From positions 1 to 64,000 of the forward strand of contig NZ_JACXAB010000018.1 in the NCBI RefSeq assembly GCF_014699075.1: 64,000 nucleotides of DNA. Reading direction: 5' to 3'. The position numbers were made by a program, and so were the translations under genes. Within the stretch, counting starts at the first letter, position 1; each line of letters starts with the position of its first letter. Below the pieces are notes generated by a model that was given only the letters and a program-made list of their open reading frames with translations, had not been told where the DNA came from and searched no databases. Below are positions 17,358 through 25,567 of the stretch, piece by piece. This DNA is from Microvirga sp. Its GTDB lineage: Bacteria; Pseudomonadota; Alphaproteobacteria; Rhizobiales; Beijerinckiaceae.

Positions 17358-18530
17358 ATGCTGCCGAACGCCGCCAAGGGCTTCAATTTCGATCTCGGCG
17401 AGACCGCCGACGCCATCCGCGAAACCGTTGCCAACTTCGCCCAGGAAAAGATCGCGCCGCGCGCCGAAGAGATCGACCGCACCAACCAGTTCCCGCGCGA
17501 TCTCTGGCCCCAACTGGGTGAGCTCGGCGTCCATGGAATCACGGTGGAGGAGGAATACGGCGGCGCGGGGCTCGGCTATCTCGAGCACGTGATCGCCATG
17601 GAGGAGATCTCACGCGCCTCCGCGTCGGTGGGCCTCTCCTACGGCGCCCATTCCAACCTCTGCGTCAACCAGATCCGCCGCAACGGCAACGAGGACCAGA
17701 AGCGCCGCTATCTGCCGAAGCTGATCTCCGGCGAGCATGTGGGCGCTCTCGCCATGTCCGAGCCCGGCTCCGGCTCCGACGTGGTCTCCATGCGCACCCG
17801 CGCCGAGAAGCGCGGCGACCGCTACGTGCTCAACGGCAACAAGATGTGGATCACCAACGGCCCCACCGCCGAGACTCTGGTGGTCTATGCCAAGACCGAC
17901 CCGGACGCGGGCCCGCGCGGCATGACGGCCTTCCTGATCGAGAAGGGTTTCAAGGGCTTCTCCACCCACCAGAAGCTCGACAAGCTCGGCATGCGCGGCT
18001 CCGATACCTGTGAGCTGGTGTTCGAGGATTGCGAGGTGCCGGAAGAAAACGTGCTGGGTCAGGTCGGCCGGGGCGTGAACGTGCTCATGTCCGGCCTCGA
18101 CTACGAGCGCGCCGTGCTGGCGGCGGGCTCGACGGGCATCATGCAGGCCTGCATGGACGTGGTGCTGCCCTACATCCACGAGCGCAAGCAGTTCGGACAG
18201 GCCATCGGCGAGTTCCAGCTCGTGCAGGGCAAGGTCGCCGACATGTACGTGACCATGAATGCGGCCAAGGCCTACGTTTATGCGGTCGCCAAGGCCTGCG
18301 ACCGAGGTGAAACCACCCGCGAGGACGCCGCCGGCGCGATCCTTTATGCGGCCGAGAACGCCACCAAGATGGCACTCGATGCGATCCAGCTGCTCGGGGG
18401 CAACGGCTATATCAACGATTACCCGACCGGTCGCCTGCTGCGCGACGCCAAGCTCTACGAGATCGGCGCCGGCACCAGCGAAATCCGCCGCATGCTGATC
18501 GGCCGCGAGCTGTTCGCAAAGACCGCCTGA
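17358..18530 (+). CDS. ivd: Isovaleryl-CoA dehydrogenase
   Basis: A 390-aa FAD-dependent acyl-CoA dehydrogenase. ACAD landmarks are in order: [71 protein letters not shown] and the C-terminal [19 protein letters not shown]. The catalytic base sits as Glu in [12 protein letters not shown], the position used by isovaleryl-CoA dehydrogenase rather than the later Glu of most ACADs; this makes leucine catabolism the likely role. Start 17358 ([11 protein letters not shown]) has GGGGAGGA just upstream. MccB, two steps on, is encoded 4.6 kb away. Confidence 0.9.
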   Translation: MLPNAAKGFNFDLGETADAIRETVANFAQEKIAPRAEEIDRTNQFPRDLWPQLGELGVHGITVEEEYGGAGLGYLEHVIAMEEISRASASVGLSYGAHSNLCVNQIRRNGNEDQKRRYLPKLISGEHVGALAMSEPGSGSDVVSMRTRAEKRGDRYVLNGNKMWITNGPTAETLVVYAKTDPDAGPRGMTAFLIEKGFKGFSTHQKLDKLGMRGSDTCELVFEDCEVPEENVLGQVGRGVNVLMSGLDYERAVLAAGSTGIMQACMDVVLPYIHERKQFGQAIGEFQLVQGKVADMYVTMNAAKAYVYAVAKACDRGETTREDAAGAILYAAENATKMALDAIQLLGGNGYINDYPTGRLLRDAKLYEIGAGTSEIRRMLIGRELFAKTA

Positions 18531-18557
18531 TTAAAGCTGCAATCAAAACTTCACCAG

Positions 18558-18590
18558 AACGGCCGGGCACAGTCCCGGCCGTTGCTGTTT
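18558..18590 (+). terminator. Hairpin terminator after ivd
   Basis: A perfect 10-bp stem, AACGGCCGGG (18558-18567) and CCCGGCCGTT (18574-18583), with a 6-nt loop. The T tract is weak (GCTGTTT), so termination may be partial. Confidence 0.6.
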
Positions 18591-18673
18591 GGGCCTGCCC
18601 TGAACACAACAGGCCTTTTCGTTCAAGCAGGACTGTTTACAGTGAGGAACGAATTCATACCCGAGAGACGGCG

Positions 18674-19327
18674 ATGACCTTGAGGCTCTACGCTCACCCT
18701 TTCTCCTCGTACTGCCAGAAGGTTCTGATCGCGCTGTATGAGAACAGCACGCCCTTCGAATACCTGACACTTGATGATCAGAAGAACGGTGCTGCCCTTG
18801 AGGCGATCTGGCCCATCAAGAAGTTTCCCGTGCTGGTCGATGAGGGACGCACCATCCTGGAGGCCAGCATCATCATCGAGCATATGGACCTGCATCATCC
18901 GGGGCCAGTGCGTCTGATCCCGGAGGATCCGCGCGCCGCTCTCGAAGTCCGGCTGACGGATCGCTTCTTCGATAATCATGTCATGACGCCGATGCAGAAG
19001 ATCGTCACCGACCGCATCCGTTCGGAGCAGCATCGCGACCCTTATGGCGTCAGCGAAGCGCGAGCCATGCTCAACAAGGCCTACGCTTGGCTCGACGCGA
19101 CCCTCGCCGGGCGGGAATGGGCCGCTGGGGCCACGTTCAGCCTTGCCGATTGCGCCGCAGCCCCGTCCCTGTTCTATGCCGACTGGGCGCATCCGATGGG
19201 CGACAGGTTTCCGTACGTCCGGGACTACCGCCGGAAGCTCTTGGCCCGGCCGTCCGTCGCCCGGGCGGTCGACGAGGCCCGTCCCTACCGCCCGTACTTC
19301 CCACTCGGTGCGCCTGACCGCGACTGA
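18674..19327 (+). CDS. Glutathione S-transferase
   Basis: A 217-aa cytosolic GST. The thioredoxin-like N-domain begins LRLYAHPFSSYCQKVLIALYEN, carrying Ser/Cys candidates for glutathione activation. The cis-Pro motif is KKFPVLVDEG and the glutathione-binding Glu-Ala-Ser is in ILEASIIIEHMD. The all-helical C-domain contains the N-capping segment TFSLADCAAAPSLFY. The substrate cannot be read from sequence; detoxification or a catabolic isomerase-type role are both possible. It stands 95 nt upstream of the RraA-like gene on the same strand and may be cotranscribed with it. Confidence 0.92.
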   Translation: MTLRLYAHPFSSYCQKVLIALYENSTPFEYLTLDDQKNGAALEAIWPIKKFPVLVDEGRTILEASIIIEHMDLHHPGPVRLIPEDPRAALEVRLTDRFFDNHVMTPMQKIVTDRIRSEQHRDPYGVSEARAMLNKAYAWLDATLAGREWAAGATFSLADCAAAPSLFYADWAHPMGDRFPYVRDYRRKLLARPSVARAVDEARPYRPYFPLGAPDRD

Positions 19328-19421
19328 CGCACGGCAGGATTGCGCGCGAGAAGGCCTCGTTGCGGTGGCGCTCCTGCCTCCCGACAGCTATGAAAGCCTG
19401 ATCCATATCAGGGAAGAACCC

Positions 19422-20126
19422 ATGACCCTCGACAAAGCCATCGCCGATGCCCTGCGGGCCGCCTCCACCGCGACGCTCACCACTGTGCTGCTCAAGAAGG
19501 GCATTCGCCGGTGCTGGATGAAGGGGCCGATGCCGGCCTTCCACGCGTCGGAGAAGATGGTGGGCCGCGCCTTCACCCTGCGCTTCGTGCCGGCCCGCGA
19601 GGATCTGGCGACGCCGGAATCCTGGGCCTCCCCGATCTCCACCCGCGCGGCCATCGAGGACATGCCGGAGGATTGCATCGCGGTGATCGACTCCATGGGC
19701 GTGGTCGATGCAGGTGTCTTCGGTGACATCCTCACCGCTCGCATGAAGAAGCGCGGCGTGGCGGCGCTCGTGACCGACGGCGCAGTGCGCGATGCAGTCG
19801 GCGTCGAGGGCACGAACCTTCCGGTGTGGTGCGCCGGCGTGGCCGCCCCTCCGTCCGTGGCGGGCCTGACCTTCGTGGGCTGGCAGGAGCCCATCGGCTG
19901 CGGCGGCGTCGCGGTGTTCCCGGATGACGTGATCGTCGCCGACCGGGACGGCGTCGTGGTGATTCCGGCCGCCATGGTGGAGGAGGTCGCCAAGGCTGCC
20001 GTGGCCCAGGAGCACTACGAGATGTGGGTGATGCGCGAGGTGGAGAAAGGCATTCCCCTCCCCGGCCTGTATCCGCCCAATGCCGAGACCAAGGCCCGCT
20101 ACGAGGCCGAGTTGAACAAGTCGTAA
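19422..20126 (+). CDS. RraA family protein
   Basis: The 234-aa product belongs to the RraA/HMG-aldolase fold family. The signature region reads VVDAGVFGDILTARMKKRGVAALVTDGAVRD, with the substrate-binding Arg-Asp pair at the end, followed by LPVWCAGVAAPPS and DDVIVADRDGVVVIPAAMVEEV. Family members are either 4-hydroxy-4-methyl-2-oxoglutarate/oxaloacetate-acting aldolases or regulators of RNase E; the longer length (family core about 160 aa) and the extra N-terminus favour the enzyme-like group. Start 19422 has GGGAAG at 6 nt. The upstream in-frame extension overlaps the GST gene and is rejected. Confidence 0.85.
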   Translation: MTLDKAIADALRAASTATLTTVLLKKGIRRCWMKGPMPAFHASEKMVGRAFTLRFVPAREDLATPESWASPISTRAAIEDMPEDCIAVIDSMGVVDAGVFGDILTARMKKRGVAALVTDGAVRDAVGVEGTNLPVWCAGVAAPPSVAGLTFVGWQEPIGCGGVAVFPDDVIVADRDGVVVIPAAMVEEVAKAAVAQEHYEMWVMREVEKGIPLPGLYPPNAETKARYEAELNKS

Positions 20127-20147
20127 GGCTTACGCCATAACCAAAGC

Positions 20148-20257
20148 CCTCATCCTGAGGAGGTCACGTCAGTGACCGTCTCGAAGGATCAGGGCGTCTC
20201 CAGTGCTCTCTGGATCCTCCTTCGAGACGCCGCTTGCAGCGGTTCCTCAGGATGAGG
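20148..20257. repeat. Palindromic intergenic element (CCTCATCCTGAGG type)
   Basis: CCTCATCCTGAGG (20148-20160) and CCTCAGGATGAGG (20245-20257) are perfect inverted arms about 110 bp apart. The interior has further paired stretches, GTCTCGAAGGAT and ATCCTCCTTCGAGAC. Such 'CTCATCCTGAGGA' elements recur in Bradyrhizobium and Methylobacterium relatives. Confidence 0.75.
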
Positions 20258-20300
20258 TTTTGATTGAGAATGCTGGTAGCATCGAGAATAGGGATGGCGG

Positions 20301-21128
20301 GTGTTCTACTACGTTTCGAAAATCGCGTGGTTCTTCACCACGCCATCCAATCTGCTGCTCAGCCTCATTCTGCTGGGGTTGGTCCTTAGCCTGTTCAAGC
20401 GCCTGCGCCGGTTCGGCCTAGCGCTCAGCCTGATCTTCACGCTGGCGACCATCGCCTTCGGGCTTCTCCCCATCGCCAGCTATATCCTGCTGCCCCTGGA
20501 GAACCGCTTCCCCACTTTTCAGGATGACGGCAGGCCTATCGACGGGATCATCCTGCTCGGCGGCGCCGTCGAGGCATCCGACTCGAAGTCCCGAGGCCGT
20601 ATCGTGGCCAATGAAGCGGCCGAGCGGGTGCTCGACACGATCCAGCTCATCCACCGCTACCCGGCTGCCCGAATCCTCATCTCGGGCGGCGGCGGCACGG
20701 TCTTCGGCGACGGCGCTGCCGAGGCGCCGATCGTTGCGGACTACTTCAGAACCATCGGGATCGACCCCGCCCGCATTCTGGTCGAGGACCGCTCGCGGAC
20801 AACGGCCGAGAATGCCCTCTATTCAAAGGAACTCGCACAACCCCGCGAGGGCGAGCGCTGGCTTCTGGTGACATCGGCTTGGCACATGCCGCGCGCCGTC
20901 GGCATGTTCGAGAAGGTCGCATTTCCGGTCACGCCGTATCCGGTGGATTTCCGCACGGCCGGAGGATCGCGCACGCACCTCCCCTTCGCGTTCATCTCGG
21001 AGGGCCTGCGGCGGCTCGACATCGGCACCAAGGAGTGGGCGGGCCTGATCGCCTATTACGCGTCCGGGCGCACCGCGCGGCTGTTCCCCAGCCCTCAGGA
21101 CTCCGCCGGCGGCAGCGCCAGCCGGTAA
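20301..21128 (+). CDS. YdcF/ElyC family membrane protein (DUF218)
   Basis: The 275-aa product has two N-terminal membrane helices (about residues 10-30 and 38-60), then a DUF218 domain. The domain shows DGIILLGGAV, ARILISGGGG, the family Asp/Glu motif ILVEDRSRTTAENALYSKE, and WLLVTSAWHMPRAVGMFEK. Relatives (ElyC, SanA, YdcF) act in envelope and peptidoglycan precursor homeostasis. The start is GTG at 20301, with GGATGGCGG upstream. It overlaps the convergent DUF3253 gene by 34 nt. Confidence 0.88.
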   Translation: MFYYVSKIAWFFTTPSNLLLSLILLGLVLSLFKRLRRFGLALSLIFTLATIAFGLLPIASYILLPLENRFPTFQDDGRPIDGIILLGGAVEASDSKSRGRIVANEAAERVLDTIQLIHRYPAARILISGGGGTVFGDGAAEAPIVADYFRTIGIDPARILVEDRSRTTAENALYSKELAQPREGERWLLVTSAWHMPRAVGMFEKVAFPVTPYPVDFRTAGGSRTHLPFAFISEGLRRLDIGTKEWAGLIAYYASGRTARLFPSPQDSAGGSASR

Positions 21129-21370
21129 GTGCCGCGAAAATCGTCCGGGTCGACCGGCCGCCCTTTGCGCAGGATGACGATGCGCCCTTCCTTCATGAGA
21201 CGCACGGCCACTTTTCGGACCGGCTGCATGAGCGGCCCCCATCCGTCCGGTTGGTTGCCGCCGAGCGCCTGGGCCACATCGGCCGGTCCGATGGTCTTGC
21301 CGGGTCCCCGCTCCTCAAGGAGCGCCAGCATGGTGGCCTCAAGTTCTTCCGGTGTCGCGGTTCTAGACAT
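21095..21370 (-). CDS. DUF3253 domain protein
   Basis: A 91-aa protein that matches the small DUF3253 family, with winged-helix-like character. It starts with helix 'PEELEATMLALLEERG', followed by IGPADVAQALGG, then 'PLMQPVRKVAVRLMKEGRIVILRKGRPVDPDDFRG' as recognition helix and wing. Function is unknown. The N-terminus overlaps the C-terminus of the DUF599 gene by 8 nt, so the pair is translationally linked, and its 3' end overlaps the convergent YdcF-like gene. Confidence 0.82.
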   Translation of the reverse strand: MSRTATPEELEATMLALLEERGPGKTIGPADVAQALGGNQPDGWGPLMQPVRKVAVRLMKEGRIVILRKGRPVDPDDFRGTYRLALPPAES

Positions 21371-22055
21371 GAGGTTCCCTCAGGGCTGCATCATGAGCGT
21401 CGGATAGGAACTGGCGCCGCCACATCACGATCAGTACCCCGGCCGTCGCGATCATGAACAGGTAGCCGCTCACGAACCATCCGAGATAGGCGAGCGAGAA
21501 GAAGAAGGCCCGCTGACCGCGGTTGAAGTGCTTGCCGGCAACCGCATTCATGGCGCCCGCCTGACGGGCGACAGCGAGCGCCTCCTCGCGGCTGCTCTCC
21601 GTGAGCACGGGAACAGCCCCGACGATGATCGCCATGTAGTTGAAGAGCCGGTACGACCAGGCGAACTTGAAGAAGGCATAGACGAAGATCACGGCAAGGC
21701 CGCCGACCTTCACGTCCCAGGCGATCCGCGTCGGCGGCTCGCCGAAGGGCAGATCGGCAAAGAGCGGCAGAACCGCATCGGTGGAGCGCAGGAGCGCCAG
21801 CACGCCGCCGATGGCGATCAGCGAGGTGGACGCGAAGAATGCTGTGCCGTTCATCAGCGAGGCGAGGATCGTGGTGTCGACGATGCGGTTCTCGCGCACC
21901 ACCATCTGCTCCATCCAGCGATAGCGGTACTGGTTCATCACCTTGTTGAGGCTCTTCTGCCCGGCGGGCGTGAGCTCGAGGGCGGCATGGTAGCCGAACC
22001 AGGCGATCAGGAAGAACGCCAGCGCCGCGTAGTCGAGATTGGTGAAACCCAGCAC
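21363..22055 (-). CDS. DUF599 family inner-membrane protein
   Basis: The 230-aa protein has four or more hydrophobic helices (about residues 5-25, 70-92, 112-135, 185-215) and the DUF599 pattern: N-terminal 'GYHAALEL', the cytoplasmic segment YRYRWMEQMVVRENRIVDTT, and the C-terminal 'HFNRGQRAFFFSLAYLGW'. Function is unknown. The start is GTG at 22055 with GGGGGA upstream. It forms a two-gene unit with the overlapping DUF3253 gene. Confidence 0.85.
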   Translation of the reverse strand: MLGFTNLDYAALAFFLIAWFGYHAALELTPAGQKSLNKVMNQYRYRWMEQMVVRENRIVDTTILASLMNGTAFFASTSLIAIGGVLALLRSTDAVLPLFADLPFGEPPTRIAWDVKVGGLAVIFVYAFFKFAWSYRLFNYMAIIVGAVPVLTESSREEALAVARQAGAMNAVAGKHFNRGQRAFFFSLAYLGWFVSGYLFMIATAGVLIVMWRRQFLSDAHDAALREPHV

Positions 22056-22129
22056 CCGTAATCCCCCGTTGACTCCGCCGCCATCATGCCCAGTTTGTTC
22101 AAAGGCTCATAGGAGCACCGGAACCCGTT

Positions 22130-22540
22130 ATGCCTCAGACCATCACCCGCGGCTACAAGACATTGCTCGACGAAGCCAATGCGAAAATCAGAACCGTGCC
22201 GGTCGCCGAGGCCGTGTCCCTGCACGGCCGCGAGGATGTGGTGTTCGTGGACCTCAGGGACCCGCGCGAACTCGAGCGTGAAGGGCGTATTCCAGGCGCG
22301 GTGCATTGCCCGCGCGGCATGCTGGAATTCTGGATCGATCCGGAGAGCCCCTACCACAAGCCTGTCTTCGCTCAGGACAAGACCTTTGTGTTCTTCTGCG
22401 CCGCAGGCTGGCGCTCCGCCCTGTCCGCAGCGACGGCCCAGGACATGGGCCTGCAACCGGTTGCGCATATGGAAGGCGGCTTCACCGCCTGGAAGAGCGC
22501 CGGCGGTGCTGTCGAGGTCGTAGAGCCTAAGAAGGCCTAA
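22130..22540 (+). CDS. Rhodanese-like sulfurtransferase
   Basis: A 136-aa single-domain rhodanese. The fold marks are VVFVDLRDPRELEREGRIPGAVHCPRG and the active-site loop FFCAAGWRSALSA with catalytic Cys. The C-terminal 'MEGGFTAWKSAGG' is the usual end of the domain. It probably handles persulfide sulfur in the cytoplasm; no signal peptide is present. Its stop overlaps that of the convergent acylphosphatase gene by 4 nt. Confidence 0.92.
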   Translation: MPQTITRGYKTLLDEANAKIRTVPVAEAVSLHGREDVVFVDLRDPRELEREGRIPGAVHCPRGMLEFWIDPESPYHKPVFAQDKTFVFFCAAGWRSALSAATAQDMGLQPVAHMEGGFTAWKSAGGAVEVVEPKKA

Positions 22541-22833
22541 GCCGTCCGGCGGATCTCGAACCGCTCGGCGAGATCGAGATCCGCCTCGTTACCGTCGAGG
22601 GTATCGATGCTTTCAACGAGTGCGCCGCCAGGTCCCTGACGACAGGCCTTGAGCATCACCTGAACGAGATCGGCCGGGCCTGAAAACACGGCCTCGACCG
22701 ATCCATCCCGTCTGTTCCGCACCCAGCCTTTGAGCCCATGGAGCTCCGCGAGATGCTGCGTCCAGGCGCGAAAGCTCACGCCTTGGACGCGGCCGTGAAT
22801 CAGGGCATGGACGGTTCTGTTCTCTGTCATCAT
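22537..22833 (-). CDS. acyP: Acylphosphatase
   Basis: This 98-aa enzyme hydrolyses carboxyl-phosphate bonds. The phosphate-binding loop with catalytic Arg is in GRVQGVSFRAWTQHLA, and the catalytic Asn is in LKGWVRNRRDGSVEAVFSG. Length fits the family. Start is at 22833 (MMTENRT), with TGAGGG upstream; the second Met at 22830 is equally possible. It follows the DUF6766 gene by 3 nt and is likely cotranscribed with it. Confidence 0.92.
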   Translation of the reverse strand: MMTENRTVHALIHGRVQGVSFRAWTQHLAELHGLKGWVRNRRDGSVEAVFSGPADLVQVMLKACRQGPGGALVESIDTLDGNEADLDLAERFEIRRTA

Positions 22834-22836
22834 CCC

Positions 22837-23247
22837 TCAGAGATGGGCATGGCGGGCATCCGTGCCCCGCCCTGCGTAATCCTCATCGAGCGTCTTGATA
22901 ATGCTCTCCGCATTCTGCGGATCCACCCTGCGCAAGATCTCCTCGATCTTGGCCTCCATCCGGTCGTCACCCTCCTTTGATTGGGGCGAGCCGACATAGA
23001 GCAGGATTGCGAGGCCGCCCACTTGCCAGAGAAGCTGCAAAAACTCGGATTGCCAGTTCTCGAAGGTGTCCCGGGATATCTCCACCAGAAATTCGGAGAA
23101 CTGGACCGGCTGAGCATGCGCCTGCTGCTCGCTGACATAGGCAAACCAGCCGAAGAGCCAGTGGCCGACCAAGGAGATGAGGAAAAAACCCAAGGTCACC
23201 CAGGCATAACCATAGGCTTTCCACAGAGAGCGGGACTTGGTGTTCAT
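22837..23247 (-). CDS. DUF6766-like small membrane protein
   Basis: The 136-aa product has two membrane helices (about residues 13-33 and 70-88). Between them lies the segment 'FLVEISRDTFENWQSEFLQ', a pattern I associate with DUF6766 membrane proteins. The C-terminal tail is charged and cytoplasmic. Start 23247 (MNTKSRSLW) has AGAGGACGG upstream; a longer frame to 23295 lacks a ribosome site. It is divergent from the solute-binding lipoprotein gene by 134 nt and upstream of acyP. Function unknown. Confidence 0.75.
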   Translation of the reverse strand: MNTKSRSLWKAYGYAWVTLGFFLISLVGHWLFGWFAYVSEQQAHAQPVQFSEFLVEISRDTFENWQSEFLQLLWQVGGLAILLYVGSPQSKEGDDRMEAKIEEILRRVDPQNAESIIKTLDEDYAGRGTDARHAHL

Positions 23248-23381
23248 GACCGTCCTCTTACGCAAACCATCGATATGCCGACTCAACGCGTCCATACGGC
23301 AAAGGTTCTCAGGCGAGGCCGGAACGAATCCGCAGTTCCAGAATTCAAGCTCAACAGTGATTGGTTTGGTTCAGGTGCATC

Positions 23382-24086
23382 ATGCGTATGAAGATCGCGG
23401 CGGTCTTGATCGGAGCTCTCGCGGCTAGCGGCTGCAGCGATTTCCCCAAGGACAATGCGGAGACCCTGAAGCAACTCAAGGCAGGCCGGGAGATGAAGGT
23501 GGGCGTGGCCCACAACCCGCCCTGGACCATCGTGGCGGACGGAAAAACCGAGGGTGTGGAGCCCGCCCTCGTCACGCAGTGGGCCCAGGGCCTCGGGACG
23601 AAAGCCCGCTTCATCACCGGCCCTGCGGACGATCTGGTGGAGGCGCTCTACAAGCGTGAGTTGGACGTCCTGATTACAGGCATGACCGACAAGACACCCC
23701 ATTCCGGCAAGGTCGCCCTCTCCCAGCCCTATCTGGAGGTTAAAACCAACATCGGCGTCGCTCCGGGGCAGACGCCCCTGGCCGATTGGACCGGGCAACG
23801 CATCGCCGTGGATCCGGAGCGTCTCACCCTCGTAGCTCAGGTCAGGGAACTGGAAGCCGAGCCCGTGCCTCTTGACGAAGGAGGACCGCCAGCGCCTATC
23901 ATGGCTGGCTACGACTTCGAGCTTGAACGGCGCGGCCTTAAGCCGACGGAGGATGAGCTTTCGACGGAAAATCGGGTCATGGCCGTCATTCCAGGCGAGG
24001 GCGCCCTGCTTCTCTCGCTCGACCAGTTCCTGCAGGCGCAGGACAAGGAGAGCCTCAAGGACAAGGCCACGGAGGCGTTGCGATGA
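23382..24086 (+). CDS. Solute-binding lipoprotein (family 3 type)
   Basis: The 234-aa product has a lipoprotein signal (LIGALAASGC) and a type II periplasmic binding fold. It opens GREMKVGVAHNPPWTIVADG, followed by ALVTQWAQGLG, 'LYKRELDVLITGMTDKTPHSGKVALSQPYLEV' and the second lobe GQRIAVDPERL. It resembles amino-acid ABC receptors, but no ABC permease or ATPase follows. Instead it overlaps the CDF transporter gene by 4 nt (ATGA), so it probably serves or senses for that transporter. Start 23382 gives MRMKIAAVL; Met at 23388 is the alternative. Confidence 0.8.
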   Translation: MRMKIAAVLIGALAASGCSDFPKDNAETLKQLKAGREMKVGVAHNPPWTIVADGKTEGVEPALVTQWAQGLGTKARFITGPADDLVEALYKRELDVLITGMTDKTPHSGKVALSQPYLEVKTNIGVAPGQTPLADWTGQRIAVDPERLTLVAQVRELEAEPVPLDEGGPPAPIMAGYDFELERRGLKPTEDELSTENRVMAVIPGEGALLLSLDQFLQAQDKESLKDKATEALR

Positions 24087-25060
24087 GGCCGATCGAGAAC
24101 TTCGAGTTTCCCGAGGAGAAGCAAGCCCTGTTCAAGCGCGCCAAGCGTCTTGAGGTGATCACCGTCCTCTACATCGCCTCGGCGGCAACGGCCCTGTACA
24201 TCACGATGGGCTCGTCGCAGGCCATGCGGGCGAGCTTCTTCGAGGATGTGATCAGCGTCATCCCGGCCATCGTCTTCCTCATCTGCAGCCGCATCGCCCT
24301 CTGGCCCCCGAACCGCAACTTTCCCTATGGCTATCACGGGGCCGTTTCCATCGGCTATCTCATCTCGTCGGTGGCTCTTGTGGGCATGGGCCTGTTCCTG
24401 ATCATCGAGTCCGCCAGCAAGTTTCTCTCGGGCGAGCGCACGACTATCGGCGGCATGCACATCTTCGGGGAGACGATCTGGGCCGGCTGGCCCATGCTGG
24501 CGGCCATTGCCTATACGGGCATTCCGAGCGTTATCCTCGGGCACATGAAGCTGAAGCTGGCGCCCAAGATCCACGACAAGATCCTCTATGCGGACGCCAA
24601 GATGATGAAGGCCGATTGGATGGCGGAAAGCGCTACGGCCATCGGCGTCCTCGGAGCGGGCTTCGGCTATTGGTGGATCGACCCTCTGGCTGCCGGCATC
24701 ATCGCCATCGACATCCTCAAGGACGGTGTCTCAAACCTTGGAGTTGTCATCGCCGACCTGATGGAGCGGCGGCCGAAAAAGACCGACCGCTCAGGCTATG
24801 AGACCCTGCCGGAAGACCTGCGGCGCAAGATAGAGGGTTTGGACTGGGTGAAGGAGGCCGAGGTGCGCCTTCGCGAAAGCGGGCACATCGTGCTCGGCGA
24901 GGTTTATGTCGTGCCGAGCCGAACGGACAATCTGCCGGAGCGTGTGGCCAGCGCCATCGATGATGCCAAGGGGATGAACTGGCGCCTGCACGATGTGACC
25001 ATCTCGGTCGTGCCTCGTCTCGACGACGATGCCTCACCGGCGCCGGATGGGCAGAGCTGA
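24083..25060 (+). CDS. Cation diffusion facilitator family transporter
   Basis: A 325-aa inner-membrane protein with six predicted helices and a cytoplasmic C-domain (about residues 235-325), the CDF layout. The motif after helix 2 reads NRNFPYGYHGA in place of the usual HPYGHGR, and helix 5 begins DAKMMKADWMAESATAIGV. In standard zinc CDFs these helices carry HxxxD pairs; here the positions appear to be Asp/Glu-rich (FFEDVISVIP and ADWMAE), so metal choice may differ (Mn or Fe rather than Zn). The C-domain retains 'VKEAEVRLRESGHIVLGEVYVVP'. Translationally coupled to the upstream solute-binding lipoprotein. Confidence 0.85.
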   Translation: MRPIENFEFPEEKQALFKRAKRLEVITVLYIASAATALYITMGSSQAMRASFFEDVISVIPAIVFLICSRIALWPPNRNFPYGYHGAVSIGYLISSVALVGMGLFLIIESASKFLSGERTTIGGMHIFGETIWAGWPMLAAIAYTGIPSVILGHMKLKLAPKIHDKILYADAKMMKADWMAESATAIGVLGAGFGYWWIDPLAAGIIAIDILKDGVSNLGVVIADLMERRPKKTDRSGYETLPEDLRRKIEGLDWVKEAEVRLRESGHIVLGEVYVVPSRTDNLPERVASAIDDAKGMNWRLHDVTISVVPRLDDDASPAPDGQS

Positions 25061-25549
25061 TCCTCCGGGAGCGCCCCAGAGCGGGCGGACCTTCTTGGGC
25101 TCTTGAGGAGCCGGCGCCGAGGCTTGGGTCTTCGGCATCCACACGCTCAGGCTCCGGATGTAGTCTTCGGGCAGGCCTGCATGTTCTGCTGCCTCGACAA
25201 CGCCTTCCATGTATCCGGGAAGCGGTTTGCCGGACTTGGCGCTGCGGCCCACATAGACGATCGCCCGGCGCGGCCCCTGCGCCGTCACGACGGGTTGGAC
25301 GACCTTGGTGTAGAGGCCGGTCGAGAGGCTCTCGTAGCGGTCGAGGGCCGGCACGTCGGCCAGCGCCAGATTCCACACGATGCCCCAGACCGCCCGCTGC
25401 GGGTCGCGAACGACGGTGGCATAGCCCTCGTCGAAGATCATGAACCGGTGGCGCATGAGCCGCCCGGTGCCGACCGGCTTCGAGCCCGGGCAGCGCCCGA
25501 GCATAGCGGCCTGGTCCATATTGGACCCATAGGCGAAGTAGAGAGGCAT
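25034..25549 (-). CDS. Gamma-glutamylcyclotransferase-like protein
   Basis: A 171-aa protein with the GGCT fold. The substrate loop is YFAYGSNMDQ at residues 4-13, and the catalytic Glu is in ALDRYESLSTGLY. 'AIVYVGRSAKSGKPLPGYMEGVV' completes the domain, and a Pro-rich tail follows. It would form 5-oxoproline from gamma-glutamyl amines or peptides. The 3' end overlaps the convergent CDF gene by 27 nt; it follows pccA by 18 nt on the same strand and may be the second gene of that transcript. Confidence 0.88.
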   Translation of the reverse strand: MPLYFAYGSNMDQAAMLGRCPGSKPVGTGRLMRHRFMIFDEGYATVVRDPQRAVWGIVWNLALADVPALDRYESLSTGLYTKVVQPVVTAQGPRRAIVYVGRSAKSGKPLPGYMEGVVEAAEHAGLPEDYIRSLSVWMPKTQASAPAPQEPKKVRPLWGAPGGSALPIRRR

Positions 25550-25567
25550 CCGGTTTAGCCTGAACCC

